Below are positions 34,770 through 43,266 of a stretch of DNA of 64,000 bases, one piece after another. The stretch covers positions 131,783 through 195,782 of the forward strand of contig DPGH01000006.1 of the NCBI GenBank assembly GCA_003523255.1, given 5' to 3'. The notes below the pieces were generated by a model. It worked only from the letters and a program-made list of their open reading frames with translations, was not told the origin of the DNA and did no database searches. The DNA comes from Clostridiales bacterium (GTDB lineage: Bacteria > Bacillota > Clostridia > Christensenellales > Borkfalkiaceae). The translations under genes and the position numbers were made by a program. How positions within the stretch are numbered: position 1 is the stretch's first letter; each line of letters begins with the position of its first letter.

Positions 34770-35846
34770 TTATTCCTCGTCCGTGCCGGCGGCGAGTTTG
34801 CTTTCTCTGTCGGCTATGGCGAGGGCTTCTACCATTTCATCTATGTCGCCCATCATAAAATTATCTATCGAATGGAGCGTTAAACCTATCCTGTGATCGG
34901 TTACTCTGCCTTGCGGAAAATTATAAGTTCTTATTCTTTCTGAACGGTCGCCCGTGCCGACCTGACTTCTTCTGTTTTCCGAATATTCTTTATCTGCTTG
35001 CGATTGATAATAGTCGTATAGTCTGCTTTTTAAAACTTTCATCGCTTTTTCGCGATTTTTGGTTTGAGAGCGTTCGTCCTGACAAAGCACCACTATACCG
35101 GTAGGTATATGAGTAAGCCTGATGCAAGATTCCGTTTTGTTGATATGCTGACCGCCCGCGCCAGACGACCGTAAAGTATCCACCCTTAAATCTTTTTCGT
35201 CTATATTTACTTCTACGTCAGTAGCCTCAGGAAGAACTGCGACTGTCGCGGTGGACGTGTGAACTCTGCCCTGAGATTCCGTTTCCGGCACTCTTTGAAC
35301 GCGGTGCACGCCGCTTTCGAATTTTAACTTTCCGAACGCCGATTTACCGGTTATGGAAAACACTACCTCTTTTATTCCGCCGAGTTCGGTGGAGTTATTA
35401 TCGATTTCTTCGGTTTTCCACCTGTTTCTTTCAGCATACTTTACGTACATACGATACAACTCGTATGCAAACAAACTTGCCTCTTCTCCGCCGGCGCCAG
35501 CCCTTATTTCCATAATTACGTTTTTATCGTCGTCGGGATCTTTAGGCAATAAAAGAATTCTGAGTTCTTCGGATATTTTTTCAAGTTTGCTTTTGTACGA
35601 AACGATCTCATCTTCCATTAGGGCTTTCATTTCTTTATCCGTTTCCGTCGGAGCCATCGTTTCGAGATCGTCGAGTTCTTTTTTAGTTTTTTTGTATTCG
35701 GCGTATTTTTCAACCGTTTCGGACATATCCGCAAGTTCTTTGGTATACGCTTTCCATTCGTCCATTCTCGAAATAACGTCCGCATCTCCTACGAGCGCGT
35801 TTAATTTTTCGTATCTTTCGAGCATTTTATCAAGTTTTTTAAACAT
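34770..35846 (-). CDS. prfA: Peptide chain release factor 1
   Basis: RF1 reads UAA and UAG stop codons. The catalytic GGQ is in SSGAGGQHINKTESC near residue 230, and the stop-codon-recognition domain precedes it (EIRAGAGGEEASLFAYELYRMY). The 358-residue form starts at ATG 35846, eight bases inside the upstream prmC end; a longer TTG-started form is not supported. It is coupled to its own modifying enzyme, PrmC, which methylates the GGQ glutamine. Confidence 0.97.
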   Translation of the reverse strand: MFKKLDKMLERYEKLNALVGDADVISRMDEWKAYTKELADMSETVEKYAEYKKTKKELDDLETMAPTETDKEMKALMEDEIVSYKSKLEKISEELRILLLPKDPDDDKNVIMEIRAGAGGEEASLFAYELYRMYVKYAERNRWKTEEIDNNSTELGGIKEVVFSITGKSAFGKLKFESGVHRVQRVPETESQGRVHTSTATVAVLPEATDVEVNIDEKDLRVDTLRSSGAGGQHINKTESCIRLTHIPTGIVVLCQDERSQTKNREKAMKVLKSRLYDYYQSQADKEYSENRRSQVGTGDRSERIRTYNFPQGRVTDHRIGLTLHSIDNFMMGDIDEMVEALAIADRESKLAAGTDEE

Positions 35847-37635
35847 TAGGCACCGCCACAATTATTCTATCGATATTTTCGTAGTCTTTTACTGCAGAAA
35901 CCAAAAATTTACCCGCCGCAATTCGTTTTATTTCTTCCGCTTGACCCGCGCCGCATTCGGCGATAATAACGCCGCTCGCGTTTAAGTAATTTTGCGCTTC
36001 GGCAAAAATTCTTTTGTAAAAATCAAGTCCGTCTTCTCCGCCGTCAAGCGCGAGTTTCGGTTCAAAGTCTTTTACTTCCGTTTGTAAAGTCTCTATGTCC
36101 GCGCTTTTTATATACGGCGGATTAGTTAAAATAACGTCAAATTTGCGACCTTTAACCGCGGCAAACAAATCGCCCGTAACAAATTCTATTTTGGCGCCGT
36201 TTAACGCGGCGTTTTCTTTTGCAAGTTCTATCGCTTTATCGCTTACGTCCGTGGCGGACACTCTCGCACCCGTTTTCTTTTGCACGGCTATAGCGACGGC
36301 GCCGCTCCCTGTGCATAAATCAAGCACCGTTTTTCCGCTATCTATATATTTTAAAGCCGTATCAACAAGAATTTCCGTTTCGGGTCTCGGTATAAGCACT
36401 CTTTCGTCCACTTTTATTGTAAAACCGTAAAAGTCGGTGTCGCCTATACAATACCACAAAGGTCTGCCGGTAATTCTTTGCGCAACGATTTCGTTTACCT
36501 TTTCGACTTTTTCCGCCGAAACGAGATCGTCCGAATACACCTCGTCTCTTTTTATTCCGAGTGCGATTGAAACAATCCACTCCGATTCCGCCTTTTCGGT
36601 AATTCCGTTATCGGAAAGTGTGTCGCTCACCCTTTTGGTAAGCACGTTCCGTTTTTCGGGAACGGCAAATTTAACCTCGGGTACGGTTTCGTCCGCATCC
36701 ATTTCGAGAACTTTATTGAAAGCAGTTATAGCGACTTCGAGCATTTTTTCGTCAGGCTCTCTCGTCGTTATTCTTTGAAGCAAAAGACCAGGTAATTTAA
36801 GAGGATAAAAAACAAAACACGTCGTTTTTGAAAGTCCTTTTAAAAGTTCGTAAGAAAGCCCCGCAACGAGAGGAAGTAAAGCGATTTTACAAAGTAATCT
36901 CGGCGCGCCGGTAATAGATACGCCGACGAGAGATTCAAAACACGCGAAAACGATTATGCTTATAACCATTACGAAAACTATGAAAGTCGTTCCGCACCTA
37001 TCGTGCACGCGAGAACATGTTTTTGCGTTTTCTGGCGTGAGAGGTAAACCTTTTTCGTAGCAAGAAATAGTTTTATGTTCCGCTCCGTGATACATAAACG
37101 TTCTTTTAATGTCTTTGAAAAACGAACAAAAAACTATATACAATATAAAAACGAGAAGTTTAACGCCGCCTTCGATAAAATTTTTAGCCCAAATGCCGAA
37201 AGTCGTGTTAAAAGCACTTTCAAGCACGCCGCGAAGCGTTTGCGGAAGCCACATAAACAAAAATATCGCAAGAGCAAGACCGACTACGAGCGAAATCGCC
37301 CCGACGACGTTCATTACGTTTACTTTGAGTTTTTCGGAAAGCCACTTTTCAAACTTAGTCGGCTCGCCCTCCCCGAAAACCTCCGCGCTTCTCATCAAAA
37401 CGGCAGTACCGCCGAACAAGGACGAAATAAAGGAAACGACGCCGCGGACAATCGGGAGCCTTAAAAAAAGACACCGTTTGTTTACGTCTTTCAGTCTTTT
37501 GGTTTCAACTCGAATCTTACCGCTCTCATCGCGAACAGCCGTTGCCATCGAGCGTGCGCCACGCATCATAACGCCTTCTAAAACCGCCTGACCGCCTATC
37601 GAAACCCTCTTCTCTTTCTTTCTTTTTTCTTTCAT
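35839..37635 (-). CDS. prmC: Fusion: DUF1385 membrane protein + PrmC glutamine methyltransferase
   Basis: One uninterrupted 598-residue frame. Residues 1 to about 305 are a DUF1385 (YqhQ-like) protein: GGQAVLEGVMMRGARSMATAV, several membrane helices and MYHGAEHKTISCYEKGLPLT. Residues from about 320 form PrmC: an N-terminal helical domain, RPLWYCIGDTDFYGFTIKVD, the SAM site VLDLCTGSGAVAIAV and the catalytic NPPY in VILTNPPYIKSADIE. Elsewhere these are usually separate neighbouring genes between rpmE and prfA. The fusion places release-factor methylation on a membrane-bound protein. The DUF1385 role is unknown. Confidence 0.93.
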   Translation of the reverse strand: MKEKRKKEKRVSIGGQAVLEGVMMRGARSMATAVRDESGKIRVETKRLKDVNKRCLFLRLPIVRGVVSFISSLFGGTAVLMRSAEVFGEGEPTKFEKWLSEKLKVNVMNVVGAISLVVGLALAIFLFMWLPQTLRGVLESAFNTTFGIWAKNFIEGGVKLLVFILYIVFCSFFKDIKRTFMYHGAEHKTISCYEKGLPLTPENAKTCSRVHDRCGTTFIVFVMVISIIVFACFESLVGVSITGAPRLLCKIALLPLVAGLSYELLKGLSKTTCFVFYPLKLPGLLLQRITTREPDEKMLEVAITAFNKVLEMDADETVPEVKFAVPEKRNVLTKRVSDTLSDNGITEKAESEWIVSIALGIKRDEVYSDDLVSAEKVEKVNEIVAQRITGRPLWYCIGDTDFYGFTIKVDERVLIPRPETEILVDTALKYIDSGKTVLDLCTGSGAVAIAVQKKTGARVSATDVSDKAIELAKENAALNGAKIEFVTGDLFAAVKGRKFDVILTNPPYIKSADIETLQTEVKDFEPKLALDGGEDGLDFYKRIFAEAQNYLNASGVIIAECGAGQAEEIKRIAAGKFLVSAVKDYENIDRIIVAVPNV

Positions 37636-37640
37636 AGATT

Positions 37641-37681
37641 TAAAAAAAAGGGCTTTAAGTGTAGAACCTACCCTTAAAGCC
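37641..37681 (-). terminator. Intrinsic terminator between rpmE and the DUF1385-prmC fusion
   Basis: Minus-strand GGCTTTAAG / CTTAAAGCC, perfect 9-bp stem with extra pairing in the loop, followed by eight T residues. Confidence 0.88.
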
Positions 37682-37697
37682 GTTTTAAATATAGCGA

Positions 37698-37907
37698 TTA
37701 TTTTGCTTTGCCATATCTCTTGTTGAACTTATCAACACGGCCGCCGGTGTCAACCAATTTCTGCTTACCGGTAAAGAAAGGATGACATTTGCTGCAAATA
37801 TCAACCTTTATAGTATCGCCTTTTTTAGTGGAACCGGTTTTAAAAGTTTCACCGCAAGCGCAAACTACGGTTACTTCATGATAATCCGGATGAATACCCT
37901 GTTTCAT
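37698..37907 (-). CDS. rpmE: 50S ribosomal protein L31 (zinc-binding type)
   Basis: 69 residues: MKQGIHPDYHEVTVVCACG, then DICSKCHPFFTGKQK. The CxC plus CxxC cysteines make this the zinc-containing RpmE form rather than the zinc-free YtiA/RpmE2 form. GAGGTG lies 5 bases before the ATG at 37907. It has its own consensus promoter and is followed by a terminator; read-through would feed prmC and prfA. Confidence 0.97.
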   Translation of the reverse strand: MKQGIHPDYHEVTVVCACGETFKTGSTKKGDTIKVDICSKCHPFFTGKQKLVDTGGRVDKFNKRYGKAK

Positions 37908-37937
37908 AAAACACCTCAAAAACTAATTTACTCGGTA

Positions 37938-37966
37938 ATTATATTATATTTTATGAGTTGTGTCAA
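37938..37966 (-). promoter_or_regulatory. Sigma-A promoter of rpmE
   Basis: TTGACA (37961-37966), 17 bases, TATAAT (37938-37943): perfect consensus on the minus strand, 30 bases before rpmE. Confidence 0.92.
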
Positions 37967-38054
37967 GTATAAAACGCGCGTATCGACAAATAATTCAAAA
38001 ACTTTTAATTATCCGTTCGTTAAGTTCTATTTATATTTTTTGTTTTTTATTTAC

Positions 38055-38083
38055 TTGCTTTTCGGACGCTTTTATAATATAAT
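38055..38083 (+). promoter_or_regulatory. Sigma-A promoter of the dehydrogenase-like gene
   Basis: TTGCTT (38055-38060), 17 bases, TATAAT (38078-38083), 35 bases before the ATG; divergent from rpmE. Confidence 0.8.
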
Positions 38084-38118
38084 GTATTAAACTTGCGATA
38101 AGCGAGTCGGAGATGTTT

Positions 38119-39135
38119 ATGAAAGGCTGGGTATTGACCGGAGAAAAAGTTTTAGAAGAGCGGGAAGTAACCGAACCCGTTTCTTGGGCTGTTTCTCCTA
38201 AAATCAAAATAACCAAAACTCTCATCACCTTAAACGATTTGTTAAGATACGACGGCGAACTCGAATCCGAAAAAGTCGTTCTCGGCGAAAGCGGAATAGG
38301 CGTAGTCAGCGAGGCTGAGCCTAATCTTTTCGACCTTAAAAAAGGCATGCGCGTTTACGTAGAACCGAATCGCGAATGCGGCGAATGTTATAACTGCCTT
38401 AACGGCAATAAAAAAGAATGTTCCGAAATGCGCGTTGCGGGCGAAAATTACAACGGATTTTTAAGAGATTTCGTTTCCGCTCCCTCGGAAAAGGTTTTCG
38501 TCCTTCCCGAAACGGTTTCGGATTTAGACGCGCTCTTTATAAATCAAATTTCTCTCGCGATTAACGCGGTAGATAAACTCAACGTGCAAAAAGGCGATTA
38601 CGTTGCGGTTATCGGCGGTAACAGTTTCGGCATAATTTTGTCGCAACTCCTTATTTATTATTCGGCTGTCCCCATTCTTATCACTTCAGACGATGAAAGC
38701 GCGGAAAAAGCGAAAAATTCCGGCATATATTACGTTCTCGGCGAAAAAGACAACGTTATTAAAGAAGTTGCCTCTATCACCGGCGGCAGAATGGCTGAAA
38801 AAGTTATCTACGTAAACGAATCCGGTATCCCCGCTACAAGAGCATTTTCGCTTGCTTCTTTCGGAGCGGACGTCGCTCTTACGGGCGTTTCGCTTAAAAG
38901 CAATTCAGTCAGTCTTAATCAAGCGATTAAGAAACAACTCGACATAAGGTGTTTAAACCACGGCTACGGCAATACGGGCACTGCGATAAATCTTTTGATA
39001 AATAAAGCCATTAACCTGTCGTTCGTTAAACCTAACGTTTGTTCGTATGAAAACGTACCCGACACATTCAAAACTCTTTCCGAAAACTATAAATCTACCG
39101 GAAAATACACCGAAACCGTTGTCGAAATGGTATAA
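38119..39135 (+). CDS. Zinc-type alcohol dehydrogenase-like (MDR) protein lacking catalytic zinc ligands
   Basis: 338 residues of MDR fold. The structural-zinc cysteines are intact (C87, C90, C93, C101 in RECGECYNCLNGNKKEC), and a nucleotide-binding fold follows (DYVAVIGGNSFGIILSQLL). The catalytic site is not: the usual CGxD segment reads ITLND and the usual GHE reads GES (56-58). It may therefore be a reductase using another mechanism or a non-catalytic homologue. The ATG at 38119 is chosen because CGGAG sits 6 bases upstream; an ATG at 38113 touches that site. It is monocistronic, with its own promoter and terminator. Confidence 0.82.
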   Translation: MKGWVLTGEKVLEEREVTEPVSWAVSPKIKITKTLITLNDLLRYDGELESEKVVLGESGIGVVSEAEPNLFDLKKGMRVYVEPNRECGECYNCLNGNKKECSEMRVAGENYNGFLRDFVSAPSEKVFVLPETVSDLDALFINQISLAINAVDKLNVQKGDYVAVIGGNSFGIILSQLLIYYSAVPILITSDDESAEKAKNSGIYYVLGEKDNVIKEVASITGGRMAEKVIYVNESGIPATRAFSLASFGADVALTGVSLKSNSVSLNQAIKKQLDIRCLNHGYGNTGTAINLLINKAINLSFVKPNVCSYENVPDTFKTLSENYKSTGKYTETVVEMV

Positions 39136-39151
39136 AAAATCGTTACAATTC

Positions 39152-39179
39152 AAAAGGTCGCATAATTTGCGACCTTTTT
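39152..39179 (+). terminator. Intrinsic terminator after the dehydrogenase-like gene
   Basis: AAAGGTCGCA / TGCGACCTTT, 10-bp stem with 5-base loop, then further T residues; A-run on the other side, so it can also end spoVM transcription on the minus strand. Confidence 0.9.
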
Positions 39180-39182
39180 CGT

Positions 39183-39278
39183 TTATAAGGCGTCTTTTTT
39201 GTTTTTCTTAAAACCGAAAAAACAAAACTTTAATATCTTACGTATCACCGCGGGCGGTTTAATGCAACATATTCTCAT
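39183..39278 (-). CDS. spoVM: Stage V sporulation protein M (SpoVM), 31 residues
   Basis: A very short gene: MRICCIKPPAVIRKILKFCF followed by FGFKKNKKDAL. SpoVM is an amphipathic helix that senses the convex forespore membrane and recruits SpoIVA. Compared with Bacillus SpoVM, the IKxP core with the key Pro9, the alternating hydrophobic/basic pattern and the basic C-terminus are kept. AGAGGTG lies 5 bases before the ATG, a strong site. It follows rpe, as in Bacillus, where spoVM ends the same cluster. Upstream CATAATAT could be a mother-cell sigma-E -10 box, but the -35 match is weak. Confidence 0.87.
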   Translation of the reverse strand: MRICCIKPPAVIRKILKFCFFGFKKNKKDAL

Positions 39279-39344
39279 ATACACACCTCTTTATATTATG
39301 TATACGCGCCGATTTGCCCGTTAGTGCAAGAAAACGCAAAAGAG

Positions 39345-40001
39345 TTAGGAATTGCGCAGTCTCTCTATTATCGCCCTTTTATCGACCTCTTTAAACACCG
39401 TGCTCCCCGCGACGATAACATTTGCGCCCGCATTTTTAACGTGCGACACGTTCTCAGCAGTAATTCCTCCGTCGATTTCAAGCAATATTTCTTTTCCCGT
39501 CCGCCCGATAAGCCGAGAAGCGAGTTTTAGCTTTTCAATCGTTTCGGGAATAAACTTTTGCCCACCGAACCCCGGAAAAACGCTCATAAGCAAAAACATA
39601 TCGCAATCTTCCGCAACGTTTTCAAGTACCGAAACGTCCGTATCGGGGTTAATAGCCGCGCCGCACTTAACGCCGAGCGATTTTATCGCCTTAAGCGTAT
39701 CCGAAAGTCTTTCTCTGCACGCTTCGTAATGAACGGTTATAATATCGGAACCCGCTTCGGCAAACTTTTCGATATATTTCCACGGACTTTCTATCATAAG
39801 ATGCGCGTCGAAAATCGCTTGGGAATATTTTCTCGAATCTTTTACGAATTTCGGACCGAAGGTTATATTTTTAACGAAATTACCGTCCATAACGTCCAAA
39901 TGTATTACGTCGGCACCGCATTCGGTTACGTTTTTTATCTCTTCTCCTATTCGAGAAAAGTCCGCCGAAAGTATCGACGGTGCAATAAGTATTTTATTCA
40001 T
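39345..40001 (-). CDS. rpe: Ribulose-phosphate 3-epimerase
   Basis: A 218-residue TIM barrel converting ribulose-5-phosphate and xylulose-5-phosphate. Motifs: IAPSILSADFSRIGEE at the start, VIHLDVMDGNFVKNITFGP (metal His, Asp), DAHLMIESP, LLMSVFPGFGGQKFI and EIDGGITAENV. It lies 15 bases after rlmN and 66 bases before spoVM. Confidence 0.97.
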   Translation of the reverse strand: MNKILIAPSILSADFSRIGEEIKNVTECGADVIHLDVMDGNFVKNITFGPKFVKDSRKYSQAIFDAHLMIESPWKYIEKFAEAGSDIITVHYEACRERLSDTLKAIKSLGVKCGAAINPDTDVSVLENVAEDCDMFLLMSVFPGFGGQKFIPETIEKLKLASRLIGRTGKEILLEIDGGITAENVSHVKNAGANVIVAGSTVFKEVDKRAIIERLRNS

Positions 40002-40016
40002 TAACTTTTCCTCCGT

Positions 40017-41090
40017 TTATCCGTTTTTTATTTCGCTTTTACCGTCAAGTCCTAAATATCTTCTTCTTAGCTGTCCGCAGGCTCCGTCAATGTCCGCACC
40101 CATTCTTCTTCGTACGGTAGCGGAAATTCCCGCCTTTTCGAGTGATGCCGCAAACCTGTACGCGGCTTTATCCGTCGCCGCGACGAGCGTCCTTTCTTTA
40201 ACCTCGTTTAGCCTTATTATATTTACGTGGCAAGGTCTGCCCTTTAACAACTCTATAAGTTTGCGCGAGTGCCGCTCCCCGTCGTTTTTGCCGGCTATAA
40301 GCACGTATTCGAATATGTATCTTCTTCCCGTTGCGTCAAAATATGCCGAGCAAGCGTCTAAAATCTGCTTAATAGAATAGACTTTCGCTATAGGCATTAT
40401 CTCTTTTCGCTCTTCGTCAAACGGTGAATGAAGCGAAACGGTAAGGTTAACCGGCAAACCTTCTTTTGCGAGTTCGTACATTTTAGGAACTATTCCCGAC
40501 GTAGAAAGACTTACGTTTCTCGCGCTTATATTAAGCCCGTCGGCGCAAGACAAAAGACGTAAAAACCTTATTACGTTGTCGTAATTATCAAGTGGTTCTC
40601 CGCTACCCATTAAAACTACGTTCGTTACCGCGCGTTTATCTTTAAGTCCGCCGCCGAGATATTTATTTACAGCAACCACTTCTCCGAGTATTTCCGCCGA
40701 AGTGAGGTTTCTTATAAGTCCTTCGAGACCCGACGCGCAAAAAGCGCAATTCATTCTGCACCCGACCTGTGTGGAAACGCAAAGCGTCGCGCCGTACTCG
40801 TATCGCATCAAAACGCCTTCGATTACGTTGCCGTCATCGAGTAAAAACAAAAATTTTTCCGTTCCGTCTTCTTTAGATTTAAGCGTTTCTATTATTTTAA
40901 CGGGAACCGCAGAATAGTCGTTTTCAAGCGCCTTACGTAACGATAACGATAGGTTTGTCATTTCCGAAAAACCCAAACCGCCGTTGAGCGCGGTAAAAAC
41001 TTGTCCCGCGCGATAAGTTTTTTCGCCGTACTTATCTGAAAACGTTTTTTTCAATTCATCAAGGGAAAATCCGAGTAAACTCTCTTTCAA
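40017..41090 (-). CDS. rlmN: Dual-specificity RNA methyltransferase RlmN
   Basis: Radical-SAM enzyme that methylates C2 of A2503 in 23S rRNA and A37 in tRNA. The CxxxCxxC motif is in VGCRMNCAFCASG, preceded by a helical N-terminal domain (SLDELKKTFSDKYGEKTYRAGQVF). A second essential cysteine is probably in IDGACGQLRRR near the end. The start is uncertain: the family usually begins just before SLLGFSLDEL, fitting a TTG at 41090, two bases after the rsmB stop. An ATG at 41135 (43-base overlap with rsmB) gives 15 more residues but has no ribosome-binding site. Confidence 0.95.
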   Translation of the reverse strand: MKESLLGFSLDELKKTFSDKYGEKTYRAGQVFTALNGGLGFSEMTNLSLSLRKALENDYSAVPVKIIETLKSKEDGTEKFLFLLDDGNVIEGVLMRYEYGATLCVSTQVGCRMNCAFCASGLEGLIRNLTSAEILGEVVAVNKYLGGGLKDKRAVTNVVLMGSGEPLDNYDNVIRFLRLLSCADGLNISARNVSLSTSGIVPKMYELAKEGLPVNLTVSLHSPFDEERKEIMPIAKVYSIKQILDACSAYFDATGRRYIFEYVLIAGKNDGERHSRKLIELLKGRPCHVNIIRLNEVKERTLVAATDKAAYRFAASLEKAGISATVRRRMGADIDGACGQLRRRYLGLDGKSEIKNG

Positions 41091-41092
41091 TT

Positions 41093-42340
41093 TCAGACGT
41101 GTTTCCTTTTTAATTTCGCAAAATAAAATCCGCATCCGCCGGATATGTCCGGCAAAAATTGCAACGTTTTGTCAATTTTTTCATGAGGAAGCGGGCTGTC
41201 CGTCGCAACAAGTTCGTATTCCGTGTGGTCCGCCAAAAACTCTTTTATTACGCCGTAATTTTCCACGCTCATTATTGAGCAAGTAGAATAGTACAAAAAT
41301 CCGTTTTCCTTAACGTATCTGCAAACGGTATTTAAAATCGATTTCTGCTCTTCAATAAGTTTTAAAACGTCGCTTTCTTCTCTGTTTAATTTTATATCGG
41401 GGTTATCGCTCATCACGCCCGTGCCGCTACACGGCGCGTCGCAAAGTACCGCGTCGAAACTCTTTTCATACAAAGGATTAAAAACTTTCGCGTCGCAAAC
41501 TTCTGCGATTACGTTTTCCCGCTTCATCCGTTTAACGTAATCTTTTATAAGTTCAACCCTATGCGGATATATGTCCCACGCGGTAACAAAATCGAATTTA
41601 TGCGAAAGTCTTACGGTTTTGCCGCCTGGCGCGGCGCAGCAATCGAGCAAATTTTTCCCGCCCGATACCGCCTCGCATATCGCAATGGAACCTATAGACT
41701 GATAAGTGTAAACGCCAGCGTCATAATCTGCGTTACGAACAAAATTTTTAACGTTATACACGTTTACGAACGGCGTTTTTTCGTAATCGAACTTTCTGTC
41801 TTTTAAATATTCCTCGCCGTTTTTTTCATAAAACGCAACAGTCGTGTTATGAACTTCGCTTGCGGCAATGCGCTCCGTCCGCTCTTTACCGAATGTTTTT
41901 ATAAGGTCTTTAATGACGAATTCGGGATAAGAATACTCTACGGATAATTTTTGTAGTTTGTCGTTCGGCAAAGGAATATCCGCAGATATAAATTTTCGTA
42001 GAAAAGCGTTTACAAAACCGCTCGCGCCGCCTTTACCGAGTTTTTTAGTAAGTTCTACGGCTGCATCGGTAACGGCGTAAGGCTTTTTACCGAGAAATTT
42101 TATTGAATAAGTCGCGATTTTAAGAATCGTTCTGACTGCAAGTTTAGGCGATTTCGGCGCAAGATATTTTATATAATAGGAAAGCGTTATGTCTTTATCC
42201 AAAACGCCGTAACATATTTTAGTGGTAACCGCCCTGTTTTTTTCTTCTATAGGCGTATCGGTAATCGCTTGCTTAATAAAAGCCTTTTCTCCGTAGACTT
42301 TGTTAAGAATAACGTAACAATCGTAAAAAGTGTTTACCAT
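41093..42340 (-). CDS. rsmB: 16S rRNA (cytosine967-C5)-methyltransferase RsmB
   Basis: 415 residues: an N-terminal NusB-like RNA-binding domain (about 1-130) and a C-terminal m5C methyltransferase domain. The SAM loop is in LLDCCAAPGGKTVRLSH, motif IV with the releasing Cys in CDAPCSGTGVMSDNPD, and the catalytic Cys in LYYSTCSIMSVEN. Its start overlaps the fmt stop by one base. Confidence 0.95.
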   Translation of the reverse strand: MVNTFYDCYVILNKVYGEKAFIKQAITDTPIEEKNRAVTTKICYGVLDKDITLSYYIKYLAPKSPKLAVRTILKIATYSIKFLGKKPYAVTDAAVELTKKLGKGGASGFVNAFLRKFISADIPLPNDKLQKLSVEYSYPEFVIKDLIKTFGKERTERIAASEVHNTTVAFYEKNGEEYLKDRKFDYEKTPFVNVYNVKNFVRNADYDAGVYTYQSIGSIAICEAVSGGKNLLDCCAAPGGKTVRLSHKFDFVTAWDIYPHRVELIKDYVKRMKRENVIAEVCDAKVFNPLYEKSFDAVLCDAPCSGTGVMSDNPDIKLNREESDVLKLIEEQKSILNTVCRYVKENGFLYYSTCSIMSVENYGVIKEFLADHTEYELVATDSPLPHEKIDKTLQFLPDISGGCGFYFAKLKRKHV

Positions 42341-43266
42341 CAGGAGAAAATACTCCCTTCGACAAATTTGTTTCCTTTTAAAAACTCTTTAACGTTTAAC
42401 CTTTTTCCGCCTTCTTTTTGCAATTCGATAACTTCAATCGCTCCGCCGTTACAACCTATAATGAGCGACTGTGTTGTTGCAGATACTTCTCCCGGAGTTC
42501 CGTGTTCGCCACACAAAGGGCGAACGGTGAAAAACTTATATTTTACTCCGTCCATAAAAGCGTACGCTACCGGTGCCGGATTAAACGCCCGTACACGATT
42601 AAAGTTTTTAATCGCACTTTCGTTAAAATCGAGTTTTGCATCCTCTTTCTTTATCATTTTGGTAAAGGACGCTTTCGCGCCATCCTGTTTAACGTAAACG
42701 GCGGTTCCGTCTATTATGGAATCAAAAGTTTTAAATAAAAGTTCCGCTCCCATAACGGAAAGTCTTTCAAATAATTCGCCGGCAGTTTCGTTTTCTCCGA
42801 TTTCCGTTTCGCTTTGCGTTAATATATCGCCCGTATCTATTCCCGCATCTGTACGCATGATCGTTACGCCGGTCTTTTTTTCTCCGTTTAAAATAGCGTA
42901 GTTTATCGGAGAAGCGCCGCGGTATAACGGTAAAAGCGAAGCGTGCACGTTAATCACTCCGAACTTCGGTATATCTATTATTTCCTGGGATAAAATCTGA
43001 CCGAATGCGCACGTTATTATTACGTCGGGCTTAAGTGCTTTTAAGTCGTCTACGCCTTCTTTTCTGATTTTATCGTATTGATAAACGGGAACGCCGCGCT
43101 CTACCGCTTTTACCTTAACGGGCGGCGGCGTTAAAACGTGTTTTCTCCCGACTTCTTTATCCTTGTTGGTAACGGCGGCAACGACCTTTACACCGTTTAT
43201 ATCGAACAGTTTTTCAAACGACGGAACCGCAAAATCCGGCGTCCCCATAAAAACGACACTTATCAT
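42340..43266 (-). CDS. fmt: Methionyl-tRNA formyltransferase
   Basis: 308 residues. The formyltransferase N-terminal domain begins VVFMGTPDFAVPSFE and contains VHASLLPLYRGASPINYAIL with the catalytic Asn/His/Asp set and TGVTIMRTDAGIDTGDIL. A C-terminal OB-like domain follows. It starts within the def stop (4-base ATGA overlap), so formylation and deformylation genes are coupled. Confidence 0.97.
   Translation of the reverse strand: MISVVFMGTPDFAVPSFEKLFDINGVKVVAAVTNKDKEVGRKHVLTPPPVKVKAVERGVPVYQYDKIRKEGVDDLKALKPDVIITCAFGQILSQEIIDIPKFGVINVHASLLPLYRGASPINYAILNGEKKTGVTIMRTDAGIDTGDILTQSETEIGENETAGELFERLSVMGAELLFKTFDSIIDGTAVYVKQDGAKASFTKMIKKEDAKLDFNESAIKNFNRVRAFNPAPVAYAFMDGVKYKFFTVRPLCGEHGTPGEVSATTQSLIIGCNGGAIEVIELQKEGGKRLNVKEFLKGNKFVEGSIFS

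Noticed and set aside
41091..41135. ATG start for rlmN at 41135
   Set aside because: It overlaps rsmB by 43 bases without a ribosome-binding site and adds residues not typical of the family; kept only as an alternative.
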